From Pseudomonadota bacterium (GTDB taxonomy: Bacteria > Pseudomonadota > Gammaproteobacteria > Burkholderiales > Burkholderiaceae_D), in the NCBI GenBank assembly GCA_023449275.1, contig JAEXJM010000027.1, positions 1 to 41,963 of the forward strand: a stretch of DNA of 41,963 nucleotides, written 5' to 3'. Below, piece after piece: positions 1-7,936 of this stretch (position 1 is the first letter of the stretch; each line of letters starts with the position of its first letter). The notes beneath the pieces are model-generated. The model saw only the letters and a list, made by a program, of their open reading frames with translations. It did no database searches and was not told the DNA's origin. Made by a program: the position numbers and the translations under genes.

Positions 1-977
1 CCACGGCGCACCGCCTGATAGGCCGCTTCCTGGTCCTTCTGCGTGACGGTCGTATAGACGTTCAGGCCGCGGGTATAGGTTTCGTCCTTGTATTGGTCAT
101 AAACCATCATTCTGACCATTTCAGCGACGTATTTCGCATGAACGTTGAATTCGTTGCGGCTGGTTTTCACCTGGATGGGTTCGTTTCTGGCCTGTTCGTA
201 TTGCTGTTCCGTGATATAGCCCAGTTGTTTCATGCGGAGCAGGATATATTGCTGTCGTTGTCTGGCACGGGTCGGGTTGGTGATCGGATTGTTGGCCGAT
301 GGCGCTTTCGGCAAGCCTGCCAGCATGGCCGCTTCCGCCAGTGTGATGTCTTCAAGCGGTTTGCCGAAATAGACTTGTGCCGCGGAGGCAAACCCGAATG
401 CCCTTTGTCCCAGATAGATCTGGTTCAGGTAAATTTCAAAGATCTGGTCTTTGGTCAGGGCCTTTTCGATTTTCCATGCCAGAAGGACTTCATAGATCTT
501 GCGTTTGAATGTCTGTTCGCTGGTCAGAAAGAAATTGCGGGCGACCTGCTGTGTAATGGTCGAGGCACCCTGACGGTTGCGGCTGACGATATTGTGAAGG
601 GCCGCGCGAATGATGCCGATGTAGTCGACTCCACCATGCTGGTAAAAACGGTCGTCTTCAATGGCCAGTACGGCTTTTTTCATGATTTCAGGAACTTTAT
701 TGATTCGTACGAGACTGCGTCGTTCCTCACCGAATTCACCCATCAGCACGTGATCGGCGGTATAAATGCGCAGGGGCATTTTGGGATGGTAGTCGGTCAA
801 CTGATCCATTGGCGGAAGTTTCGGATAGATCAGGGCCATGGATAGAATGACGATCAGCGCGCCAATCAGGGCGATGCCAGTGCCGATTGCGGTACCGGTG
901 ATCAGAAGTCGCTTGATAAGGTTTTTCTTTGATTGATTTCCATCCCGGGGGGGTGGATTCTGATTTTTGGTAAACAT
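1..977 (-). CDS. mrcA: Penicillin-binding protein 1A, N-terminal part (cut by window edge)
   Basis: Bifunctional class A penicillin-binding protein that polymerises and crosslinks peptidoglycan in the periplasm. Only the first ~325 residues are in the window; the transpeptidase domain lies beyond the left edge. Translation from ATG at 977 gives a short basic cytoplasmic tail, one membrane anchor (about residues 25-45), then a family 51 glycosyltransferase domain with the EDDRFYQHGGVD motif (catalytic Glu), the RQGASTITQQ motif, the KIYEVLLAWKIE segment and YLNQIYLG. These motifs are diagnostic. The gene is divergent from aroKB with a 188-base spacer. In many Burkholderiales the pilMNOPQ operon sits between these two genes; it is missing here. 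Confidence 0.95.
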   Translation of the reverse strand, partial: MFTKNQNPPPRDGNQSKKNLIKRLLITGTAIGTGIALIGALIVILSMALIYPKLPPMDQLTDYHPKMPLRIYTADHVLMGEFGEERRSLVRINKVPEIMKKAVLAIEDDRFYQHGGVDYIGIIRAALHNIVSRNRQGASTITQQVARNFFLTSEQTFKRKIYEVLLAWKIEKALTKDQIFEIYLNQIYLGQRAFGFASAAQVYFGKPLEDITLAEAAMLAGLPKAPSANNPITNPTRARQRQQYILLRMKQLGYITEQQYEQARNEPIQVKTSRNEFNVHAKYVAEMVRMMVYDQYKDETYTRGLNVYTTVTQKDQEAAYQAVRR

Positions 978-1165
978 GCTAGCCAGCAAAAAAATGCAAT
1001 ACGCGCATTATCCTTTAATCCGGGTTTTTGCGCACATAAATATGTAAGTAACTGTTTCTGATCGTGAACAGCCGGTAAGGGGAAAAGAATTGTCGCCGAA
1101 AAAGGGTCTGTTGTCTGCTTATCTGATATATTCGGCACTATGACGGTGACATCATTACATTTCTT
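978..1165. promoter_or_regulatory. Divergent promoter region mrcA / aroKB
   Basis: This 188-base spacer must hold promoters for both genes. A TATATT hexamer at about 1125-1130 is a possible -10 for aroKB, but no convincing -35 stands in front of it. An imperfect dyad, CTGTT...GAACAG with a 12-base CTGT-to-ACAG spacing around 1050-1070, is too widely spaced for a LexA box. Nothing else is recognisable. Confidence 0.35.
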
Positions 1166-2845
1166 ATGCAACAAAATATCTTTTTGGTCGGTCTGATGGG
1201 GTCGGGCAAAACGACAGTTGGTCGTTTGCTGGCAAAAAAACTGGGTATGCGTTTTGTCGATTCCGATCAGGAAATTGAGGCACGGACGGGGGCAACCGTT
1301 TCATGGATTTTCGAAATTGAGGGTGAAGAAAGTTTCCGGCGTCGTGAAGTTGAAACCATCAATGAGCTGACCAGTCAGAACGGGGTCGTTCTTGCGACTG
1401 GAGGGGGTGCTGTCGTCCATCCCGAAAACAGAAAGAACCTGAAAGCCAGGGGAACCGTCATTTATCTGCGGGCAACAGTGCATAATATCCTGCAGAGGAC
1501 GATGCATGATAAAACGCGCCCCCTGCTCCAGACGGAAAATCGCCGTCAGAAAATCGAGGAGCTGGCGAGGCAGCGAGAAAAATTCTACAGCGAGGTGGCA
1601 GACATCGTTATCGATACCGGTCGACCGAACGTGCACGCGATGGTCCAGACAATCATGAACCAGCTGGCCAATCCTGACAGAAAAAAGAAATCATTCGATA
1701 AACAGAAAAAACGGCCTTTGAACCGTCATAACAAGAATAACATGAATACATCATCGAGCAGAGCTCATCTGAAAGTGGATCTGGGTGAACGTTCCTATCC
1801 CATTGAAATCGGAACGGGTCTTTTGCAGGACGTGAAATTACTGTCGCGGACTATCAGGGGAAAAAGGCTTGCCATTATCACGAATGATGTGGTGGCGCCG
1901 CTGTATCTCGAGAAACTGACAGCTTCGCTCAGGGAAGCTGGCAAGGAAGTGATTTCAATCGTTTTGCCGGATGGTGAGCAAGAGAAAAATTGGGAAAGTC
2001 TGATGAAGATTTTCGATTTTCTCATGCAAAACAGATGCGACAGAAAGACGACGCTGGTTGCACTGGGTGGTGGGGTCATCGGCGATATGACCGGTTATGC
2101 TGCTGCGAGTTTCATGCGGGGGGTTCCTTTCGTTCAGGTGCCGACGACTCTTCTGGCAGAGGTGGATTCTTCTGTCGGCGGCAAGACCGGTATCAATCAT
2201 CCGCTCGGCAAAAACATGATCGGTGCGTTTTACCAGCCTGAAGCGGTTCTGGCTGATACCTCGACGCTGAATACCCTGCCTGACAAGGAGCTGTCTGCCG
2301 GTCTGGCCGAAGTCATCAAATACGGCCCTATCACAGACGCAAGATTTTTCGAGTGGATCGAGATGAATATCGAAAAGCTGCTCGACCGCGACAGTGTCGC
2401 TCTGGCTTATGCGATCAGGCGTTCGTGTGAGATCAAGGCGGATATCGTGCGTCAGGATGAACGCGAAGGAGACTTGAGGGCGATTCTCAATTTCGGTCAT
2501 ACTTTCGGGCATGCCATAGAGGCCGGTCTGGGATACGGTGAATGGCTGCATGGCGAAGCGGTCGGTTGCGGTATGGTCATGGCTGCCGATCTGTCCTGTC
2601 GTATGGGGCTTCTCGATGAAGATTCCAGAAACAGGATCGCGAGTCTGGTCAAAAAGGCAGGTCTGCCGACGGTTGCCCCTGATCTGGGAAACGATCGCTG
2701 GGTCGGACTGATGGAAGTCGACAAGAAAAATGTCGACGGTGAAATCCAGTTCGTTTTGCTGAAATCGATGGGCAGTGCCTTTGTGACGAAAGTGCCTCGG
2801 GAGCTGCTTGTCGAAACCTTGAATGCCTGTACAGTTCAAAAGTGA
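1166..2845 (+). CDS. aroKB: Fused shikimate kinase / 3-dehydroquinate synthase (AroK-AroB)
   Basis: One uninterrupted 559-residue frame covers two enzymes of the shikimate pathway. Residues 1 to ~175 are shikimate kinase: Walker A GLMGSGKTT at 9-17, Asp32/Asp34 in the DSD motif, FRRRE, and GGGAV. From about Met193 onward is dehydroquinate synthase, with PDGEQ, LGGGVIGD, QVPTTLLAEVDSSVGGKTG, KYG, HTFGHAIE and LHGEAV. The linker (about 176-197) is short and rich in Lys, Arg and Asn. Most relatives encode aroK and aroB separately and adjacently, so the fusion probably arose by loss of the aroK stop. Met193 at 1742 has only a weak AAGAA-type ribosome site, so separate internal initiation of AroB is possible but not well supported. 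The start at 1166 has a poor ribosome site but matches the usual AroK N-terminus. Confidence 0.93.
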   Translation: MQQNIFLVGLMGSGKTTVGRLLAKKLGMRFVDSDQEIEARTGATVSWIFEIEGEESFRRREVETINELTSQNGVVLATGGGAVVHPENRKNLKARGTVIYLRATVHNILQRTMHDKTRPLLQTENRRQKIEELARQREKFYSEVADIVIDTGRPNVHAMVQTIMNQLANPDRKKKSFDKQKKRPLNRHNKNNMNTSSSRAHLKVDLGERSYPIEIGTGLLQDVKLLSRTIRGKRLAIITNDVVAPLYLEKLTASLREAGKEVISIVLPDGEQEKNWESLMKIFDFLMQNRCDRKTTLVALGGGVIGDMTGYAAASFMRGVPFVQVPTTLLAEVDSSVGGKTGINHPLGKNMIGAFYQPEAVLADTSTLNTLPDKELSAGLAEVIKYGPITDARFFEWIEMNIEKLLDRDSVALAYAIRRSCEIKADIVRQDEREGDLRAILNFGHTFGHAIEAGLGYGEWLHGEAVGCGMVMAADLSCRMGLLDEDSRNRIASLVKKAGLPTVAPDLGNDRWVGLMEVDKKNVDGEIQFVLLKSMGSAFVTKVPRELLVETLNACTVQK

Positions 2846-2871
2846 TTTGATGTCGTTTTCGGGGAGTGTGG

Positions 2872-4005
2872 ATGAGTTCCTTGCCATTGGCGGTTTATGC
2901 ATGTGATCCTTCTGTTTCGAAAGGGCGTCGTTATGAAGAGCAGGGTGATTCTTCCCGATCGGAATATCAGCGGGATCGTGACCGGATCGTTCATTGTGGT
3001 GCCTTCAGACGTCTGGAATACAAGACCCAGGTTTTCGTCAATCATGAAGGTGATCTTTTCCGAACCCGGTTGACCCACAGTATCGAGGTAGCCCAGATTG
3101 CCCGTTCCGTGGCACGCAATCTCAGACTGAATGAAGATCTGACCGAAGCGATTTCACTGGCGCACGATCTTGGACATACGCCTTTCGGGCATGCGGGGCA
3201 GGATGCGTTGAACGAGTGTATGAAAGACTATGGCGGATTCGAGCATAATTTGCAGAGCCTTCGGGTCGTCGATGTGCTGGAAGAACGTTACGGCAACTTT
3301 GACGGATTGAACCTGACGTTTGAAACACGGGAAGGAATTCTGAAGCATTGTTCGATTGACGATGCCATGAAACTGGGTGATGTCGGGCGGCGCTTTCTGG
3401 AAGGCCGACAGCCATCTCTTGAAGCACAACTCGCGAATGTCGCAGATGAAATCGCCTACAACAATCATGATGTCGATGACGGTCTGCGTTCAGGTCTGAT
3501 TACGGTAGAACAACTGACGGAAATCGACCTGTTCGCACAATACTGGTTCGAGGTACAGAAACGGATGCCGGGGATCAGTGAACGACGGGCGATTTATGAA
3601 ACGATTCGGCGGATGATCGGGGCATTGATCGTCGATTTGACGAAAGCCTCATTGAAACGGATTGAAGAAGTCGATCCGCAATCGGTCAAGGATGTTCGAA
3701 ACGCCCCACTACTGATCGCCTTTTCCGATGAAATGGGTAAAAAGTCTCGTGCGTTGAAACAGTTTCTTTTCCAGAATCTGTATCGTCATTATCAAGTCAA
3801 CCGGATGAGTAGCAAGGCACGCCGTATTATTCAGGGACTGTTTGCCATTTTCATGGACGAACCGCAATTGCTTGCTCCCGAACAGCGGGTCACTGGAGGC
3901 GACAGGTATGAGCAGGCACGGAAAATTGCAGATTATATTGCCGGTATGACAGACCGGTATGCCATGCGTCAATACCGCAAGCTCTATGAAATTGAAGAGG
4001 TCTGA
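2872..4005 (+). CDS. dgt: Deoxyguanosinetriphosphate triphosphohydrolase-like protein
   Basis: HD-domain dNTP triphosphohydrolase that splits dNTPs to deoxynucleoside and triphosphate. Visible family motifs include the N-terminal SEYQRDRDRIVHCGAFRRL block, KTQVF, RTRLTHS, the metal-binding AHDLGHTPFGHAG and a downstream ADEIAYNNHD. The length (377 residues) fits the short dgt type-2 subfamily. The frame extends to a GTG at 2866, but GGGGAG at 2861-2866 is correctly spaced for ATG 2872, which I chose. The gene follows aroKB by 26 bases, probably in one transcript, and its stop lies two bases from the stop of convergent xseA. Confidence 0.93.
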   Translation: MSSLPLAVYACDPSVSKGRRYEEQGDSSRSEYQRDRDRIVHCGAFRRLEYKTQVFVNHEGDLFRTRLTHSIEVAQIARSVARNLRLNEDLTEAISLAHDLGHTPFGHAGQDALNECMKDYGGFEHNLQSLRVVDVLEERYGNFDGLNLTFETREGILKHCSIDDAMKLGDVGRRFLEGRQPSLEAQLANVADEIAYNNHDVDDGLRSGLITVEQLTEIDLFAQYWFEVQKRMPGISERRAIYETIRRMIGALIVDLTKASLKRIEEVDPQSVKDVRNAPLLIAFSDEMGKKSRALKQFLFQNLYRHYQVNRMSSKARRIIQGLFAIFMDEPQLLAPEQRVTGGDRYEQARKIADYIAGMTDRYAMRQYRKLYEIEEV

Positions 4006-4007
4006 AC

Positions 4008-5342
4008 CTATTCCAGTTCCGGCTGGACGGTTTCGATGCTGACTTGCGCACTTCCTTGCGCCAGCTGGATTGAAACGGATTTCCGGACAGGCAGCTGTTG
4101 GGGAGACCGGATGACATCTCCGTTTTTATCGGTGATGATGGCATAACCTCTTTCCAGTGTCCTTTTCGTACTCAGAAGTTCCAGTTGGGATGCCAGTGAG
4201 CAGATTTCCTGTTTCCGCTGTTTTACCAGACTGTCCATGCCGGATTTCATGTGACGCCATCCCGTTTCAAGCAGTGAGCGGTAATGCCGGATGTCCGGCA
4301 ATTGCGCTTTCAATCGTGTGCCCAGATGGCTGAGCTGATACCGTGAAGAAGACACGATCGTATCGCTTGTGTGGGTCAGTTTGGCAGCGAGGGACTGCAA
4401 ATGGATTTTTTCCCGTTCGATATAGGCGGCCGGGCTGATGAGCCTGCGGGCCAGCAAGTCGGTATCCTGCTGGGCATTTCGCAAATGCCTTTTCATCGCC
4501 ATTTGCAAATGTCCTGACAGAGTCTCGAGATGATCTATCCAGTCCTGACGCGCTTTTGCCGCCATTTCTGCGGCACCGGTTGGCGTTGGTGCACGAACGT
4601 CGGCAGCAAAATCGGCAATCGTGAAATCGGTTTCATGCCCGATACCGGAAATCGTGGGAATGGAACAGGCGGCAATGGCTCGGGAGACGACTTCTTCATT
4701 GAAACTCCACAAGTCTTCAATACTCCCTCCACCACGACAAACCAGCAGTACATCGCATTCGGCATGAATCGAGGCCTGCATGATGGCAGCGGCAATTTTC
4801 TCGGCTGCACCTTCGCCCTGGACGGGAGTGGGGTACAGAATCAGGCGGACATGCGGGGCACGTCTTGAAAACGTGGTCAGTATATCTCTCAGGGCAGCGG
4901 CTTTGGGGCTGGTGACGATACCGATTGTACGGGCAAAAACAGGCAAACGGCGCTTTCTTTCCTCACTGAACAGACCTTCCGCTTCCAGTTTTGCCTTCAG
5001 GCGTAAAAAGGCTTCATACAGGTTTCCCATTCCCGCGTGTCTCATGGCTTCGACATTCAGCTGGAATTCGCCTCGAGCCGTATAGAGTGTGACGAGTGCC
5101 CTGACTTCCACTTTGTCGCCCTCTTTGGGAATGAATCCGACTGATTGTGCTTTCCCCCGAAACATAACGGAACGAACCTGTGCGTTATTGTCCTTCAGTG
5201 TGAAATACCAGTGTCCGGAAGCGGCTTTTGTGAAGTTGGATATTTCACCTGAGATCCAGAGCAGGGGGAAGCTGTGCTCCAGTATTTTTGCTGCCGTACT
5301 GTTGAGTTCAGAGACAGTCAGAACAGGTGCAGATTGATCCAT
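4008..5342 (-). CDS. xseA: Exodeoxyribonuclease VII large subunit
   Basis: Large catalytic subunit of exonuclease VII, which degrades single-stranded DNA in both directions in the cytoplasm. The N-terminal ~100 residues form the OB-fold nucleic-acid-binding domain (TVSELN start, SGHWYFTLKD, VMFRG). The catalytic domain shows GIVTSPKAAALRD, CRGGGSIEDLWSFN, SGIGHETDFTIADF and ADVRAPTPTGAAE. A long helical region follows. The length of 444 residues is normal. The small subunit gene xseB is not in the window. The upstream region carries the DnaA-box-like cluster described separately. Confidence 0.96.
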   Translation of the reverse strand: MDQSAPVLTVSELNSTAAKILEHSFPLLWISGEISNFTKAASGHWYFTLKDNNAQVRSVMFRGKAQSVGFIPKEGDKVEVRALVTLYTARGEFQLNVEAMRHAGMGNLYEAFLRLKAKLEAEGLFSEERKRRLPVFARTIGIVTSPKAAALRDILTTFSRRAPHVRLILYPTPVQGEGAAEKIAAAIMQASIHAECDVLLVCRGGGSIEDLWSFNEEVVSRAIAACSIPTISGIGHETDFTIADFAADVRAPTPTGAAEMAAKARQDWIDHLETLSGHLQMAMKRHLRNAQQDTDLLARRLISPAAYIEREKIHLQSLAAKLTHTSDTIVSSSRYQLSHLGTRLKAQLPDIRHYRSLLETGWRHMKSGMDSLVKQRKQEICSLASQLELLSTKRTLERGYAIITDKNGDVIRSPQQLPVRKSVSIQLAQGSAQVSIETVQPELE

Positions 5343-5394
5343 ACAGGTGTTTTGATACTCGCCAGGGTTTATAGGTAAGAGTAGTAATTCCCTT

Positions 5395-5460
5395 TCAGGA
5401 ATCTGATGGAATGAATTTAACCATATGAATTATATGATATTTCGTCTGATATTCATTTTG
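5395..5460. other. AT-rich stretch next to DnaA-box-like motifs
   Basis: About 65 bases, very rich in A and T (many ATAT and ATTT steps), lie immediately beside three DnaA-box-like motifs, upstream of xseA. The layout resembles an AT-rich unwinding element next to DnaA boxes. It may simply contain the xseA promoter: a TATAAT hexamer can be read on the minus strand near 5430-5436. Confidence 0.4.
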
Positions 5461-5491
5461 GTTCACAGACTTGTTCACAAAGTTATCCACA
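5459..5491 (+). promoter_or_regulatory. Three DnaA-box-like motifs at exact 12-bp spacing
   Basis: TTATCCACA at 5483-5491 is a perfect match to the DnaA box consensus TTATNCACA. Twelve bases upstream is TTGTTCACA (5471-5479, one mismatch), and twelve bases before that is TGGTTCACA (5459-5467, two mismatches). All are on the same strand with identical phasing. The site is 117-149 bases upstream of the xseA start. That it binds DnaA is inference. Confidence 0.55.
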
Positions 5492-5533
5492 GAATATTCC
5501 CCTCTTGCATGGGTACTCTGTCTATTGAATGGC

Positions 5534-6106
5534 CTATTTCCTGTCTTCCGGCTTGATGGACCAGGTCGGATAGAATTTCTCGACTGCAGGGCCTGTCGCG
5601 TTCATGGTGTGGCAGCCATTGAGATGGAACGGTTTTTCTCCTTTTTTCTGGAAGGCGGCCTTGACACGGGCTTCTTCCTCGCCGAAAACGAAAACCTGCA
5701 TGGCGGTTGATGGAATGGCTTCAGCCAATTCATTCATGTGAGTGCATCCGTTGATCCCAGCAAAGCGGTTTTTTACTTCATGCCAAAAGTGATGAAGAAT
5801 ATTCAGACCGATCAGTTGCTTGTATTTGGAGTGTATAGTTTCACAAAAACCTTCGAAAGGAACCTCATCAAAAATAACAATGACATCTACAATGGTTCCC
5901 TGTGCATTGATAGTCAGCCGTAACCAAAAATCATGCAGTGCTCGTTTTGCCGGGATCACGAACGAGGTCAAAAGCAGGTCGTGCGTTTTGACATCGGTGA
6001 AACGTGCGTCAATATCCCAAAGCTCGTCGTCACGATAAAAAAACTGAACCTGAATGTTTCTTGTGTGCTTTAGAACACGAGGTGTTGTGGGATGTGGAAG
6101 TGGCAT
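5534..6106 (-). CDS. DUF2889 family protein of unknown function
   Basis: A 190-residue soluble protein with no signal peptide. It resembles the DUF2889 family: a basic N-terminus with HTR, then YRRDD/DELWDIDARFTD-like sequence, a KTHDLL segment, LHDFWLRLTI, and a C-terminal NGCTHMNEL motif with conserved Cys and His. The function of this family is not established. The gene is divergent from recA, a neighbourhood I recall from other Burkholderiales. A minus-strand TATAAT at 6202-6207 could be its -10 element. The recA LexA box lies 188 bases from its start, so SOS control of this gene is possible but not shown. Confidence 0.75.
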   Translation of the reverse strand: MPLPHPTTPRVLKHTRNIQVQFFYRDDELWDIDARFTDVKTHDLLLTSFVIPAKRALHDFWLRLTINAQGTIVDVIVIFDEVPFEGFCETIHSKYKQLIGLNILHHFWHEVKNRFAGINGCTHMNELAEAIPSTAMQVFVFGEEEARVKAAFQKKGEKPFHLNGCHTMNATGPAVEKFYPTWSIKPEDRK

Positions 6107-6251
6107 AGGTACCTGCTCTTGGTGTACAGTTTACCGATAGGGCTAGACAGTTGCCAACACTCATGCAAATCAACAACCGTTTGTGCCATGGTGTTAGCGT
6201 TATTATAGCGAAAACGTCCTCTGATTAAAAGAATCGGGTCGGATAATAATT

Positions 6252-6280
6252 TTGATGATATCGGTAAAATAATCCATTAT
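6252..6280 (+). promoter_or_regulatory. Candidate recA promoter
   Basis: TTGATG (6252-6257) and CATTAT (6275-6280), separated by exactly 17 bases, each match four of six consensus positions. Transcription would start near 6287, just before the LexA box, so bound LexA would cover the start region. The rest of the 6107-6251 spacer shows no other clear element except the DUF2889 -10 candidate. Confidence 0.45.
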
Positions 6281-6293
6281 TTTTTAAGAATTA

Positions 6294-6309
6294 CTGTTAA
6301 TATATACAG
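6294..6309. promoter_or_regulatory. LexA (SOS) box upstream of recA
   Basis: CTGTTAATATATACAG is a perfect CTGT-N8-ACAG palindrome with an AT-rich core, the standard LexA operator of beta- and gammaproteobacteria. It ends 47 bases before the recA start codon. Repression of recA by LexA and induction by DNA damage follow from established knowledge of this site. Confidence 0.93.
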
Positions 6310-6356
6310 CAATATGATTTTGCTTTTTTCTGCGCTATTTAAATTGAAAGAATCTT

Positions 6357-7415
6357 ATGGACGATAATAAAAACGCATCCAATCAGGAGAAAAACAAGGC
6401 ACTTTCTGCTGCGCTTGCCCAAATTGAAAAGCAATTCGGCAAAGGTTCCATTATGCGAATGGCGCCGGGTGTTGTTGTAGAGGAAATTCCTTCTGTTTCC
6501 ACAGGTTCTCTCGGGCTGGATATCGCTTTGGGGGTCGGTGGTCTGCCGCGTGGTCGGGTTATCGAGATTTACGGGCCTGAATCATCAGGCAAGACAACGC
6601 TGACTTTGCAGGTCATCGCTGAAATGCAAAAGATTGGCGGGACTTGCGCCTTTATCGACGCTGAACATGCTCTTGATGTGGGGTATGCACAGAAACTGGG
6701 TGTCCATTTGCCGGATTTGCTGATTTCCCAGCCGGACACAGGGGAGCAGGCGCTGGAAATCACGGATGCTCTGGTTCGTTCCGGTAGTGTTGACCTGATC
6801 GTTATCGACTCCGTTGCCGCATTGACACCCAAAGCGGAAATTGAAGGGGATATGGGTGATTCCCTGCCAGGGCTTCAGGCTCGTCTCATGTCGCAGGCTC
6901 TGCGCAAATTGACGGGCAGCATCAATAAAAACAATACCACGGTTATTTTCATTAACCAGATCCGTATGAAGATCGGCGTCATGTTCGGCAATCCGGAAAC
7001 GACGACAGGCGGCAATGCATTGAAGTTCTATTCTTCCGTGCGCCTGGATATCCGTCGTACCGGCTCCATCAAGTCCGGTGACGAGGTGATCGGCAGTGAA
7101 ACCCGTGTCAAGGTCGTCAAGAACAAGACGGCACCTCCATTCAAGGAAGCGTATTTCGATATTCTGTATGGGGAAGGGACTTCCCGCGAAGGTGAAATTC
7201 TCGATCTGGGGGCGGAAGCCAAGATCGTCGAAAAAGCCGGAGCATGGTACAGCTATAATGGTGAGAAGATCGGACAGGGCAAGGACAATGCGCGCAAATT
7301 TTTGCGGGCCAACCCCAGACTGGCCCGTGAAATCGAAAACAGGGTTCGTGCTGCCTATGGCGTCCGTGAATTGCCTCCTGTAAAAGATTCGGAAGAAAGT
7401 GCTGAAGAGGCCTAA
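6357..7415 (+). CDS. recA: Recombinase RecA
   Basis: DNA-dependent ATPase that forms filaments on single-stranded DNA, drives strand exchange and triggers LexA self-cleavage. The 352-residue protein shows the Walker A GPESSGKTT, the Walker B LIVIDSV, the KAEIEGDMGD loop L1 region, the FINQIRMKIGVMFGNPETTTGGNALKF-type loop L2 block (one segment of it seen at 6950-7025) and the acidic C-terminal tail EESAEEA. A GAAAG ribosome site precedes ATG 6357. recX follows after 53 bases with no terminator visible between them, as in many bacteria where recX is read from the recA promoter. Confidence 0.99.
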   Translation: MDDNKNASNQEKNKALSAALAQIEKQFGKGSIMRMAPGVVVEEIPSVSTGSLGLDIALGVGGLPRGRVIEIYGPESSGKTTLTLQVIAEMQKIGGTCAFIDAEHALDVGYAQKLGVHLPDLLISQPDTGEQALEITDALVRSGSVDLIVIDSVAALTPKAEIEGDMGDSLPGLQARLMSQALRKLTGSINKNNTTVIFINQIRMKIGVMFGNPETTTGGNALKFYSSVRLDIRRTGSIKSGDEVIGSETRVKVVKNKTAPPFKEAYFDILYGEGTSREGEILDLGAEAKIVEKAGAWYSYNGEKIGQGKDNARKFLRANPRLAREIENRVRAAYGVRELPPVKDSEESAEEA

Positions 7416-7468
7416 TGATCCTTGTATCTGGTGACGAGTCGTTTTCGGACAGATGAATGAGGAATTCA

Positions 7469-7915
7469 ATGAAACCGAAAACGACTCTGAAAGCGCGCGC
7501 GTTGCGGTATTTGTCCATTCGGGAATACAGTCCGAAAGAGCTGGAAAGGAAGCTTGCACCGTATCTTGAGGAAGGTGAAGACCTGATGGCGCTGATGCAG
7601 TGGCTTGGCGATCGGGGGTTTCTGTCCGAAGAACGGTTTGCGGAAGCGTTTGTCAGGCGGCGTTCGATGCGTTATGGCAGTGCACGCGTCTTGCGCGAAC
7701 TGGAAATGCATGATGTGGATGAGCGAACGCTAGAAGAAGCGAAAAGCGTACTCTCTGAAACGGAGTTTGAACGGGCACTGTGTATCTGGCAGAAGAAATT
7801 TGATGGCAAACCGGCCGATGTCACAGACAAGGCCAGACAGATCCGTTTTTTGATGCAGAGGGGGTTTTCTGGCGATATCGTTCGCCGCGTACTGGATTGG
7901 GAAGAACACGAATAG
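7469..7915 (+). CDS. recX: Regulatory protein RecX
   Basis: Small inhibitor and modulator of RecA filaments. The 148-residue helical protein has the RecX three-repeat pattern: RALRYLSIREYSPKELERKL, then WLGDRGFLSEERFAEAFVRRR, and a C-terminal KARQIRFLMQRGFSGDIVRRVL. An in-frame ATG exists at 7457, but GAGGAA at 7459-7464 is well placed for ATG 7469, so I chose the latter. It follows recA on the same strand, so LexA control through the recA promoter is likely. Confidence 0.93.
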   Translation: MKPKTTLKARALRYLSIREYSPKELERKLAPYLEEGEDLMALMQWLGDRGFLSEERFAEAFVRRRSMRYGSARVLRELEMHDVDERTLEEAKSVLSETEFERALCIWQKKFDGKPADVTDKARQIRFLMQRGFSGDIVRRVLDWEEHE

Positions 7916-7936
7916 TGTCCTTCCCTTTTTGTTTTT

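Noticed and set aside
93..845. 250-codon plus-strand frame at the left edge
   Set aside because: Lies antisense to the PBP1A glycosyltransferase domain, whose motifs are clear on the minus strand.
1050..1072. Second LexA box upstream of aroKB
   Set aside because: CTGT and ACAG are separated by 12 rather than 8 bases.
1955..2902. 315-codon minus-strand frame over aroB
   Set aside because: Opposite strand of conserved dehydroquinate synthase sequence; composition is typical of antisense shadows.
5395..5491. Chromosomal replication origin
   Set aside because: The DnaA-like boxes and AT-rich tract fit, but dnaA, dnaN, rpmH, gidA and parAB are all absent nearby, so I report only a DnaA-box-like cluster.
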